From positions 10,194,108-10,258,107 of the forward strand of contig NC_042967.1 in the NCBI RefSeq assembly GCF_901001165.1: a stretch of DNA of 64,000 nt, in the 5' to 3' direction. This stretch comes from Salmo trutta (Eukaryota > Chordata > Actinopteri > Salmoniformes > Salmonidae). The position numbers were made by a program, and so were the translations under genes. Shown here piece by piece: positions 22,530 to 33,484 of the stretch (position 1 is the stretch's first letter; each line of letters opens with the position of its first letter). The notes under the pieces are model-generated. The model was not told the origin of the DNA and made no database searches. It saw nothing but the letters and a program-made list of their open reading frames with translations.

Positions 22530-25005
22530 CTGTAATCATAGCTGGAGAATGGCCTGTCACATTAAGACGCAGATGGGATAAGAAATACCTTTCCCGATCC
22601 AATTTAGCACAGTACTTTACAATGTTACTGGGTTGATTTAAAAAAGGGCGGATATGGGATAGGGTCTACACCCCCCTCCCTTCTGTTACCTCCCCTGCCA
22701 ATGATTTAGAGGACGGTAGAACGACTTGGACTTTAATGGACTTGACCACGTTAATATTGATCACATTGAAAGAGTCCATCTAAAGTGACCGATAATACGT
22801 CTTACTACATGAATGAGAAAAATACAACTTCTGCTAATTAAGACACATAACCGATCACAATGAATAGCATTGGTGGTAGCAGCCCTTTGGATTTCTTTAC
22901 GTCTTTTTATCTACCAACACAGAATTGCAAAGAGCAAGTGGCTCATGAAACAAAGCTCCATCTGTTGAAACTGTGAGATGTGTGAAATCTCTGTCAATAT
23001 GTGTTGTTTTGCTGATCTACACGGTGTTACAACATGTATTGCCAACAGCATCGGTGTGTGCCATGTATTTCTTTGCCTTTCTCTCCTTCTACCTTTCATG
23101 AAATAACAGCAGCAATATGATATTCTTGTCAAAAACGTGAAAACGCATAATTACCCGGATAGATTGCATTTGACATAAAATCCTTGATCATTGGGATTAG
23201 AACGACAAACTGACATGTTTAATCTAAGTATACCGCCCTGACTATTAGTGAGCAGATGAGACACTGAACTCCTACTCTACAAAGCCAAAGCCTCTGTAAC
23301 GGTACAGTATTATATACGATTTAGACATTCACTGTATATCCATTCAGGCACATTTTCCATTGTTACATTACAGCGTGCCTACAAATGTCTGCCTGTCTTT
23401 AAATATGTCTGTCTTTTTAATTCACGCTAAAAGCCTGAATTGCACCAGCCAAATCCTGTATGTAACAGTAGAGTATGTACGTTTAAGACGTTCATTGTCT
23501 AAACATTCCATCTGGTTTCAACATTGTGACAATAGACATAATAATAATAATACTAATAATAATATTATATTATTATTACTACAAAAAAAACATGATCGAC
23601 AAAATACTGCTTGCCTTTTTCTCTAATCCTGTCTACTGTGTTCCCGTATAAATATTCATTGAGTAACCAGTCAACCTGGGCTTCCCCATTGTATACATTT
23701 CTACGTGTCTTTCTTCTATAGACTGTAATTGATCAGATACGATAACAGCATCATCGATTTAGTCTATGAACGTCTGCTACAGTACACCAGCCAGCCTCCA
23801 TCAGAATATCTTTATTATATCACGGCATAGTTTTGACTTCATAAAACGAGGGCCAGATGAGAAGGTGTGTGGTGATATGGGCTGACATGGTCCCAGAAGA
23901 TTCCATCGCCCTCAAATCCTCAAATGATTTGTCAGCCACCACTTAGCCAAATGAAGATTTGTAATGATATCGCACGGCACGTCAACCCGAAAGAATATCT
24001 CGCTCTCTCACTTAACGAAGGTTATCAAAATATATTAAGGCTTTGTCCTTTAGGACTGACGTCTTCTTTTCTTTCTGTTCTTCCTGTTTGAGTTACAGCC
24101 CCCTCCCCGGAGCTTCAAGGGCATCGTAATGAAAACCAGATGTTGGTCGTGGAATATGTGGATAATTATTGCGATGAAAAACAATTATTTAACTGTTAAT
24201 GGACCTTTTGTATTATTGGACATTAAACGCTAACACATGGCTAACACACGTCACCTTATCAAACCAAACGTGCGACATGATTGACATGAACCACGAGTTC
24301 ATCCAAGAACTTGAACACAATAATGAAATAAAGCGTTTGCCTCCTGCCCAATCCCCCAAACCCACAACCCACCTTCAACCACAACCCCCTCTTCAATAAA
24401 TATTAAATCCCATGTCAGATTTTAAAAAAATCTTTCTCCTCCAAATGAATTATTAAATAATAATACGTTCTGTCTGTATTTTTCTCGGGTCGGATTGCAA
24501 CATGACACAGTGAGGGCACTTTGTAAAGCGGGCTGCCGAGGCTGTAGCTGCCTGTTTGGGAAGCCAATGTTCAGGTTACACAAGGAGTTCAAACATGGGT
24601 CAGGTTCATCATTAATGTTGCAGTGTAAGTGCTGTGAATAGGGGTGGAAAAACCTGTTCAGGAACACCACGGTCCCGATGCTACAACAGGAAATGTATTC
24701 CAATGGAGACCTCCACGCTTCTACATTATTCTATCCTCCAAGATGTTGACCTGGGTCAAATTAATATGATTTTTTTTTTCTGTAAAATACTTCAGCTGCG
24801 CTTATTGAGCTGGCGCATTGGAACAAATAGAAAAGTCCCAAAAGTAGGAAATGCGTACATCTGATTCTTCAGAGCAGACTCAAGTCAAACGCTTCAACTT
24901 TTTAAAAGGTCAGTATACAGTATACAGAGTCAAACAACGTGTTACAATAGAGAACTCTGTGCTTCTACAGTGGGCTATCGTCAAAGTCCCCAGCAAAATA
25001 ATACA
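22530..25005. other. Unassigned sequence with an AAT/ATT tract
   Basis: A degenerate trinucleotide (ATA/AAT) run lies at 23539-23580. The remaining 2.4 kb has no recognised exon or transposon and no open frame above 95 codons. Confidence 0.4.
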
Positions 25006-25331
25006 GTCCATGTACTGTATTTGACTGTTAGAATGTCCATGTACTGTATTTGACTGTTAGAATGTCCATGTACTGTATTTGCCTGTTAGAATGTCCATGT
25101 ACTGTATTTGCCTGTTAGAATGTCCATGTATTGTATTTGCCTGTTAGAATGTCCATGTATTGTATTTGCCTGTTAGAATGTCCATGTACTGTATTTGCCT
25201 GTTAGAATGTCCATGTATTGTATTTGCCTGTTAGAATGTCCATGTATTGTATTTGACTGTCAGAATGTCCATGTACTGTATTTGACTGTTAGAATGTCCA
25301 TGTACTGTATTTGCCTGTTAGAATGTCCATG
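25006..25331 (+). repeat. 29-bp minisatellite, 11 units with no indels
   Basis: GTCCATGTA starts at 25006 and recurs at exactly 29-bp steps to 25296, with a partial unit at 25325-25331. Variation is confined to a few sites: TACTG/TATTG, TTGAC/TTGCC and GTTAG/GTCAG. The unit is unrelated in sequence to the 29-bp array at 2091. Confidence 0.95.
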
Positions 25332-26749
25332 GACGACACTAAAAACACTCTTGCAAGGAGTTATTCTCTGGACAACCCTTCTATTCCGCCAGGTTGTTGG
25401 GAAACAAACAACAGAACAAGCCTTGTCTTCACAAGCCACATCTCTCAGGTAAACAGCTGGGCATTCACTACGGGACATGGATGTGCTGACAACTCCTGAT
25501 GCCCTTTCCCAAATCTTTAATTCCGTCCATCAACCCCAGGACGTGGCTGCTCACATTACACGACGATTCCCTAGTTGATCCCGCCCTGAGTTTCTCAGTT
25601 GTCGTAGGAAAGAAATGTGGACACGCAAACAGCGAGCTGCTTAATTAGTGTGGACATTATTATTAAAAAAAAGGGACTGTAACCGCAGAATATGGACTTG
25701 CAAATGACAGGGCAGACGTGGACAATACTTTCTATTCTACAGAGGGAATTGGAGGTAATATAAAACATTTCATATTGAAAGGGCAGCTGCGTTCGCTCCA
25801 CAGCTCCACCAATCACCTTGGTCCACAGGGTGTTGTTGTTGCTTTCCTCTTTGCCATCATTGTTTTGGTCTCACATGCTGAGTGCTCATTGGCTATTGGC
25901 AGCAGTATTTGCCCAATTACGTTGGGACATCCGATAGGGGTCTGGGAGAACGGAACAGCCATCGGTGTGTCCTTGACCCGCTCAAACTACGCCAGTCCCA
26001 ACGTACTTATCCTAGCCCAAATTCATAGGGTTTCACCCCGATCATTACATTTATTCTGGGACGGCAAAATCCTGGCGAAATCATGTATGCCCGGGCATAA
26101 CACACAAGATACATTTTAAACTTGCGATACACGAATAAGCTTTCACATCATCGGAATGCCACTTTTAATTTGCTAATGTTCAGAAGATTGCAATCCACAT
26201 TCCAGCTCAGTGTACGACAGCAGCCACCGAGTGCTTTCTCAGCAACTGATAAAGATGGAGGCGGTAAAATAGGAGTCATTCAATCAATGCACGTTGAGGT
26301 TTTTGGAGAAGGTGCAAAGGAACATAGATTTTCTTTTTGGTGATATGAGTCTGTCGAGGTGTAGCAATAGCAACACACACATTTCTCTCCACTTTAAATT
26401 CCTTGCAAAGATTTAATTGCAGATGAGCAATCTGATAGTGAACTGGAATGGGAAGGATTCAAGCAAAGATGTCTTGAATGATTAAAGGACAAAAACTAAG
26501 AGGCACTACCAGCGCTAGTAAAATTCCATCACAGAAATGGATAACATCATACTATCCCCCCAAAGGAAAACATTTACCAGAATACAGCAATTAGCGATTT
26601 CAAAGTCAGGGTAGCTACTAACCCCTTCAATCTAGATTGAAAATGAGCCCAGAACATCACAAAGCATGAATGTGTATGAACACAGTAGCAGTATGTCAGA
26701 TAGCTGTGCCTTGTAGACTTTGCATAGTAGGCCTAGGAGTGACTAAGAT
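25332..26749. other. Unassigned sequence with one 133-codon open frame
   Basis: An ATG-initiated frame at 25718-26119 (+) is not repeat-derived and includes a hydrophobic run (VVVAFLFAIIVLV), but the protein resembles no family I know. No splice context or codon bias supports it, so it is not called as a gene. Confidence 0.35.
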
Positions 26750-27140
26750 AATGGGCTCTGTCTTCTAAGATCTGCATAGCAGCATGTCAGAACATAGAAA
26801 TAGGATTCTAGTTCTGTGTGTCAGACAATGGGCTCTGTCTTCTAAGATCTGCATAGCAGCATGTCAGAACATAGAAATAGGATTCTAGTTCTGTGTGTCA
26901 GACAATGGGCTCTGTCTTCTAAGATCTGCATAGCAACAGTGGTAGCATGTCAGAACATAGAAATAGGATTCTAGTTATGTGTGTCAGACAATGGGCTCTG
27001 TCTTCTAAGATCTGCATAGCAGCAGTGGTAGCATGTCAGAACATAGAAATATGATTCTAGTTCTGTGTGTCAGACAATCGGCTAGGTCTTCTAAAATCCT
27101 AGAAGGTGCACAGCAGTAGTAGCATGTCAGACACCGTGGC
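26750..27140 (+). repeat. 77/86-bp tandem array, about 4.5 copies
   Basis: ATGGGCTCTG or its variant starts at 26751, 26828, 26905, 26991 and 27077, giving spacings of 77, 77, 86 and 86. The longer units contain a 9-bp insertion around CAGTGGTAGC. The first two junctions are nearly identical, while the last copy is diverged (ATCGGCTAGG). Confidence 0.9.
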
Positions 27141-27221
27141 CGATGTATCTTTAGAACTGGTCTAATAGCAGGTGGCTGGTGCCCTCATTATACCGCTTCA
27201 ACAGCAGAGCAAGGACAAGGA

Positions 27222-27314
27222 GGGTTGCATCCCAAATGGCACCCTACTCCCTATAAAGTGCACTTATTTTGACCAGGGCCAATAGGGACTAGGGCGCCAT
27301 TTGGGATGCAACCC
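27222..27314. mobile_element. Palindromic MITE-like element, family A copy 3
   Basis: The left edge GGGTTGCATCCCAAATGGC is mirrored by the right edge GCCATTTGGGATGCAACCC, a perfect 19-bp inverted repeat that extends inward with few mismatches. At 93 bp it is the shortest of the three copies and has lost part of its centre. Confidence 0.85.
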
Positions 27315-27807
27315 AGAAGAGCCCTGTTCAAATCCAGCAGACCTGTTGACATTGACTGCATATTATTACACATCTCTTACGGTTCTTTTCCTCTCCCTCT
27401 CTTTTATTTCTCCATAATTGCCCGTTCTCTCGTTCTCTTCTCATCCGCAGGGTGACTGCTGTGTCATGTTCTTTCTACTTTATTCTCTTCCCGACCAGGG
27501 CCAGGGAGGCAGAACGAGTTCAGGAACAGGTGTCGGGGTCCTAGAACATGACGCTGAGTGTGTGTGTATCTGTGTGTGTATTTGTCTGAGTACATGCACT
27601 CCTTCTAAACTCTCTTTTCAACAGCCTTTACACCACTTTACCAAAGTTACCGGAATCTTTGGTAGTTTTGGTCATTAACAGTTAATATATAGCAACTTTG
27701 GTAATTTAAACTTGAATAACTTAACATCAAAATGTATTTATTTTGTGTTCATATTGTCCAAGGGTTTATAGTGGATAGACCATATGGTTCAAGAGAAAAT
27801 AACTTAA
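27315..27807. other. Unassigned sequence
   Basis: Nothing recognised. Confidence 0.4.
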
Positions 27808-28135
27808 TTAAAGGACTAGTTCAGTCAAAAAGGTGATATCCTGTGTTTTGTATATATTTTTTCACACTATGAGGTTGGAGTAATGCTGTGAAATTTAGAA
27901 AATGCTGATAATGCCCTTTTAATGTAAGAGTGTTTGAAAATGTCAGCTAGTTTTCAGTATTTTCCTACCCACTCAGACCACTCCCAGACAGTCCTAGCAA
28001 AATTCTTGCTTGAGAAATTGGTCTTTGCACATTTTTGACCATTTTGACTGAACACAATCACAGTAAGGTACTGTACATAATTGTAAGCCATAAACTATTT
28101 GATATTGAGATAAAAATGGCTGTATTGGACCTTTT
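27808..28135 (+). mobile_element. Non-autonomous DNA transposon, copy 2 of the 13103 family
   Basis: Begins TTAAAGGACTAGTTCAGTC and ends GGCTGTATTGGACCTTT. The inside matches 13103-13539 in order, but about 110 bp shorter, mainly through loss of the middle. The right-hand TTAA is not preserved. Confidence 0.75.
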
Positions 28136-28484
28136 TCACATCAGCCACCAGTTTGACGCAAAAACATTAACGACAAAGACACATTGGAATCAACAAAACT
28201 GTACAAAATATATAAAGGATATTTTATGCTGAGACCCTGATAATAAACACCAATGGTATTCACTAGGCTGAAGGTTTATATTTAAGATAATGTTTGACAG
28301 CTTTGTCATTCAATTTTTTTTTTTAAATCATCTCATTCGATTATTTGATATATTTTACACGTGATAAGGCCACACAGAGGGCCAGAGATAATTAAAGACA
28401 CCTGTGATAATCTGAAGGACCCAAAAGGACCGCTAGGGTGGACCTCAGAGATAGATAGGAGGGGTTGATGGTAGTTGAAGGATG
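28136..28484. other. Unassigned AT-rich sequence
   Basis: Nothing recognised with confidence. It may be the far end of the repeat that follows. Confidence 0.35.
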
Positions 28485-28760
28485 AGACTAAAAACAAACA
28501 ACAGATAACTATTGTAAAACATACTGTGTCCGTAAAATGGATATAGTATGTATAAGCTGGAAGTAGAAGCCTAAGTGTTGTTGTCCATTAGTTTACTCCA
28601 ATTAGGGTTGGGGTGGTAGGGTTAGTGGAAAATAATAAAGGAACATGTATTTTAAAAAGGTATATACCCATATTTACCCCCAAAATATATGGGGGATTGG
28701 AAATGATGCAGACAATTACATTGATGGAAGCTATATTAAATAAAAAAAGACCACCAAATT
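28485..28760 (-). mobile_element. Interspersed repeat, copy 2 (reverse of 17195)
   Basis: Its reverse strand matches 17195-17398 and continues into further sequence (AACACTTAGGCTTC, then the complement of GTAAAACATACTGTGTCCG) that copy 1 lacks. The family is therefore longer than the shared 200 bp. Confidence 0.6.
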
Positions 28761-30614
28761 ACATAAAATCCTAGAACTGTACATCAAATGTGAAAGTTTC
28801 CAGTAATATACCCTCACTTTGCAGCCCTAGTCTCAACTGTGTGAAATACTGAGACCTTGCCAGTTGCCACAGACTACGACGCAGAGAAAAGTATGCTTAT
28901 CAACACACAGCATTCATCTAAGGGACCCATGTGGCCTTGTTCACATTCAGCTTATTCTCTGACAGCAAAGACAAATTGTTTCGTTTTAAGAAAATACAAC
29001 TGCAGTATGGGTACTCTGTATTCAGTCATGTATAGAAGGCAACTTGGAATCAAGAACATAGTTTCATTGCTCCAATGTTGATGAAATATATTTCCAAGCA
29101 ATTAAAACAATAAAGCAATGTTTATTATAGGCTCATTTTGGCAAAGCAGGAGTTTTTCCCACTGTTCCTTCTAAAGTATACAATTAATCAATCCGTTTCT
29201 TAAAGCTTACCATTCATCAAAGTGGGATGCCTTGGCTATTCCCACATAATAATAGTGGCAGAATCAACTCCTTTTTTCAATTATAGGATGAAAAAATATA
29301 CAATAATAATATACATTTTGGAAAACAAATCTAATGCATGGACATTATTTTTGTTTATTCAATTAGCAGTTTTCATATTTATTCAATCTCAAAATAAGTC
29401 AGAGTTTTTAACAACAACTATTTTACTAATGTCATAATGCTGAACGACCAATAAACTTAAAACGTAAACTCTTCTTTGAGAAAATAAAGTTTTGTCCCTC
29501 TTTTTCCTTGACCGTTAATTGAAGTGCTTTCTCTCACTCGCTGCAGAGGACCTAGCCTACATAGGGTTAGATCAATAACCCAGTGTGATGTGTAAATTGA
29601 TCTTTAAAGTAGTCCTCTCAATTAGTGAAGTGTTCAATCAGGATAATTTAGACGCCCTCGGTGCCGTTGTGCGTGTGGTTTGCAGGCAATTCATTTAGCT
29701 TTGAATTTTCAATGGAAGTATTCCCAACGCCATTTACTAATGGGCAAAGGAGGGACGCGTATTGGAGAGTGAGTGGCCTCTGTTTAGCTGAGGGCTGACT
29801 GAGTCAACTTTTGATTCAGCTTTTCTTCTTGTTTCTGAACTGTGAAAACTCACTTCTTCTGTGAAAACTCTGGAAATTATTTCCATGCTTTGAAAAAATA
29901 CAGTAGTAGGGTCTATTGACAACTCATTCTTGATATTGAAGCTGGTATCCTCTAATGAAATGCACTATCTATTTGTAAAGTAAAATACATAAAAGAGAGT
30001 GAGGTGTACACTTACTACAATTATTTTGGGGGGGAGAATTTGACTTCCACACTTAAATTGACTAGTATATTCTAGGTTTAAACAGAACACTTATACAACA
30101 TAGGACCTCGACAGGACACTGAGATAGCCTACTCAGAACAAGAACAAAGATGGATACTCCAACATCTCAAAGAACAAGTGCACCGCCAGACTCAAAATGG
30201 CCGAAGGGAGGAGGAGATGGTTTTTAACCGGCGTCTCCTCTGAACCATTAACATTTTAAGTACCTTCTCTCCACCTCCACCCTTTTCCCACTGGTCTCCC
30301 AACTTCCACAGGCCAATTAAGCCTGTCCCCTATTAGTGAAGACATTAGGTCTAGAAGAAGGAAGTGGAAAAGAGGAGGCATTTGTTCGTAGAGAGAATAT
30401 TTAACAGCACTCGGGAGAGGGAGTTTGCTTGAGTGAGGCGATGACACTGGGGGAGATATGGTCAGAGCTGACGCCAGATATCAGACGAGTCGTAATAGTA
30501 CACGCGCGCCCGCGTGCGCACGCACACACACCACTCCATCTTTCTACAGCTACCCAGCCCGCTCCCTGGATACCTTCGGGGTAACTTCCTAAAGTGAGAG
30601 CACAATGTCACGAC
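28761..30614. other. Unassigned sequence
   Basis: AT-rich, with a CG/CA alternating patch at about 30501-30531. No exon or transposon is recognised. Confidence 0.4.
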
Positions 30615-31021
30615 CAGTGTTCCCTCTAATTTTTTGGGGGCGCTGAGCAAATGTCAGGTCTGCTGAGCACAAACTTGAATGTTGTGAAAATTCTGTGCAA
30701 CTTCCAGCGTGCGTTTATTGTGAACACTGAGGCTGTACCCGCTTCAAGTTACAGTTTTAACAGTGGTCAAGTAGGCTGCTGTGGTTATTGGATCATAATG
30801 TAGGCCTACCAGAGTGGCCTAACATATGGGACAAGGACATCCCTGCCGGCCAATGCTGCATTATGCTGCACCGGTCTGTGTACAGTAGGGGCTGAGTAGT
30901 GCCTGTCAATGCAATAGAATCCTACTCCGATGTGTTCTCTAATATTTCTTCTGCGGGCAGTCCCAGGGAGCTGTGCAGTGTCCGGGCTACTGTACGCCTG
31001 CGCGCAGCTTAGAGGGAACCA
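30615..31021. mobile_element. Probable non-autonomous hAT-like element
   Basis: The left end CAGTGTTCCCTCTAA is matched by TTAGAGGGAAC at 31009-31019, an inverted pair typical of fish hAT-type elements. The 407-bp interior has no transposase. The right terminus is slightly damaged and no convincing 8-bp target duplication is seen (GTCACGAC on the left against GTCAAATG on the right). Confidence 0.6.
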
Positions 31022-31825
31022 GTCAAATGTTTGAGGAACTTCAACAGCCATATCATATTTGTCTCGCTGCTTGTTTGGTCTTGATCCATTCTCTTAGGGG
31101 ACAACTATTTATCCTCCTGTCAATCACGTTGCAGAAGGTAAACCAGGTATGTATTTCTCATACATGTAAAATCACATGCACACACTGTGGCTGTGCTGCC
31201 AAGGGGAGCAAGGGAGGAGGACAATTATAAAGCTTTTTACTCCCTCTACTTCTCCAGTGAGGAAAAGGAGGATGAGAGGAAAATAGTGTCTGGTCCAGTG
31301 TCCCGTGTCTGTTAGGGGGGGAAAGTGTGTGCGTGTGTGTGTGTGTGCGCGTGTCACCAGCCTACAGCCAGCCCCAGAGATACCCCCCTCCCTGTTCTCC
31401 TCCTCCTCACCCCCCTTCCTCTTCCTGTCAGACACTCTCTGAAGAGGTCACCAGGAGTAAGTGCTGTCAAATGCATGCTTCCCCATTGGGAGCTGCCTCC
31501 TCCCCCTTTTAAGACAAACCAACCGAACGCTGTGCTGCACTTCCTGTGCCCTGGCATATATTTCACAGAACCACATCACTGGCCCTGTAAACATCGGTAC
31601 GGTTTTCACTCCTAATTTGAGTGCATAAGACGGTCAAGTTCACAGACATTACCAGTAATGAACAATTGTCAAACCCCAAAATGTAGTATGTACTACACAG
31701 TGGTCACAGTTCTATTGAGCTGGAGTGGGTGAAATATTACAATGCATTGCAATATGGGGAAGTCTAAACACAGACTTGTTTGAGTTCTAAATCATTTAGA
31801 ATATTGAAACTTTACCCCCCTAACA
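31022..31825. other. Unassigned sequence with a (GT)n tract
   Basis: A degenerate GT microsatellite at about 31325-31354 and pyrimidine-rich sequence after it. The open frames here are low complexity. Confidence 0.4.
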
Positions 31826-33218
31826 CATCAACACCATTATCCCAGAAACCCTAGACCCACTCCAATTATCATACCGCCCTAACAGATCCACAGATGATGC
31901 TATTTCTACTGCACTCCACACTGCCCTTTCCCACCTGGACAAAAGGAACATGTGAGAATGCTATTCATTAACTACAGCTCAGCCTTCAACACCATAGTGC
32001 CCTCAAAGCTCATCAAAAATCGAAGGACCCTGGGACTAAACACCACCCTCTGCAACTGGATCCTGGACTTCCTGACGGGCCACCCCCAGGTGGTAAGGGT
32101 AGGTAACAACACATCCGCCACGTTGATCCTCAACACAAGGGCGTCCTCAGTCCCCTACGTCCTCAGTCCCCTCCTGTACTCCCTGTTCACCCATGACTGC
32201 ATGGCCAGGCACGACTCCAACACCATCATTAAGTTTGCAGATGACACAACCATGGTAGGCCTGATCACCGACAACGATGAGACAGCCTATAGGGAGGAGG
32301 TCAGAAACCTGGTCATGTGGTGCCAGGACAACAACCTCTCCCTCAACGTGATCAAGACAAAGGAGATGATTGTGGACTACAGAAAAAGGAAGACCGAGCA
32401 CGCCCCCAATCTCATCGACGGGGCTGCAGTGGAGCAGATTGAGAGCTTCAAATTCATTGGTGTCCACATCACCAACAAACTATCATGGTCCAAACACACT
32501 AAGACAGTCGTGAAGAGGGCACGACAAAACCTATTCTCCCTCAGGAGACTGAAAAGATTTGGCATGGGTCCTCAGATCCTCAAAAGGTTCTACAGCTGCA
32601 CCATCGAGAGCATCCTGACTGGTTGCATCACTGCCTGGTATGGCAAGGCACTACAGAGGCTAGTGTGTACAGCCCAGTACAACCAGGACCTCTATACCAG
32701 GCGTTGTCAGAGGAAGTCCCTGTAAATTGTCAAAGACTCCAGCCACCCTAGTCATAGACTGTTCTCTCTGCTACCACACAGCAAGCAGTACCGGAGCGCC
32801 AAGTCTATGTCCAAGAGGCTTCTAAACAGCTTCTACCCCCAAGCCATAAGACTCCTGAACATCTAATCAAATGGATACCAGACTATTTGCATTGCCCCCC
32901 CCCCACACCGCCGCTGCTACTCTCTGTTATTATCTATGCATAGTCACTTTAATAACTCAACCTACATGTACATATTAACTCAATTACCTCAACTAACCGG
33001 TGTCCCTGCACATTGACTGTACCGGTACCCCCTGTATATAGTCTCGCTATTGTTATTTTACCACTGCTCTTCAATTACTTGTTTCTTTTATTTGTTATTC
33101 TTATTCGTATTGTTTAAACTGCATTGTTGGTTAAGGACTTGTAAGTAAGCATTTCACTGTAAGCATTTCACCTGTTGTATTCGGGGGATGTGACTAATAA
33201 TGTTTGATTTGATTTGAG
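31826..33218 (+). mobile_element. LINE copy A, 5'-truncated
   Basis: A 1.4-kb 3' fragment of an APE/RT-type LINE (CR1/L2/Rex1-like by its FADD motif and C-terminal region). It starts inside the reverse transcriptase at AACACCATTATCCCAGAAAC, runs through the RT and C-terminal region to a stop at about 32866, then a 3' UTR, and ends in a short TTTGATTTGA repeat. Five-prime truncation is the usual product of target-primed reverse transcription. It is homologous to copy B at 42801-45985 throughout. No clear target duplication is seen. Confidence 0.85.
31952..32866 (+). pseudogene. LINE reverse transcriptase fragment (copy A)
   Basis: An open frame of 257 codons (31952-32725) covers RT motifs A to C and part of the thumb/C-terminal region. 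Motif A is FINYSSAFNTI with an N where D is expected in FIDYSSAFN. Motif B is destroyed: the GA-QGC residues are replaced by RASSVPY before LSPLLYSLF. Motif C is intact (IIKFADDTT). Relative to copy B, two in-frame gaps remove the residues after AWYG and the VNGAKLPAI segment, and a premature stop follows at 32725. The last conserved block (NSFYPQAIRLLNI) is still readable at 32828-32866. Loss of the motif A aspartate and of motif B makes it inactive. Confidence 0.85.
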
Positions 33219-33360
33219 ATACTGGCACCTTTCCCTTTGCAGTTTTGTTGGGGGTATAACTTTGAAGTAATGACTGTCAGAATATGGTGTGAATTATTTT
33301 GTAACATTTGCTTGAGCATGTCTTTGGGGTTTTAATTCTTAAACTGTGATGATAAGTGAA

Positions 33361-33363
<3 letters not shown>
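33219..33363. other. Unassigned spacer
   Basis: Nothing recognised. Confidence 0.4.

Positions 33364-33420
<57 letters not shown>
33364..33420 (+). repeat. (GA)n microsatellite, 57 bp
   Basis: A pure GA run, followed to about 33480 by degenerate GA/GAGAAAG sequence. Confidence 0.97.
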
Positions 33421-33427
<7 letters not shown>

Positions 33428-33484
33428 TAGAGAGAAAGAACAACCAACGAGGAGAGAGAGAGAGAGCAGGGAGAGCAGAGAGAA

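Noticed and set aside
25718..26119. 133-codon open frame with a hydrophobic segment, in repeat-free DNA
   Set aside because: No family resemblance is recognised, and a frame of this length can occur by chance in 64 kb. A protein search against fish proteomes or RNA-seq coverage would decide.
32147..32467. Reverse-strand open frame of 106 codons, and the similar one at 44893-45180
   Set aside because: Both are antisense shadows of the same LINE reverse transcriptase region, which is why they resemble each other.
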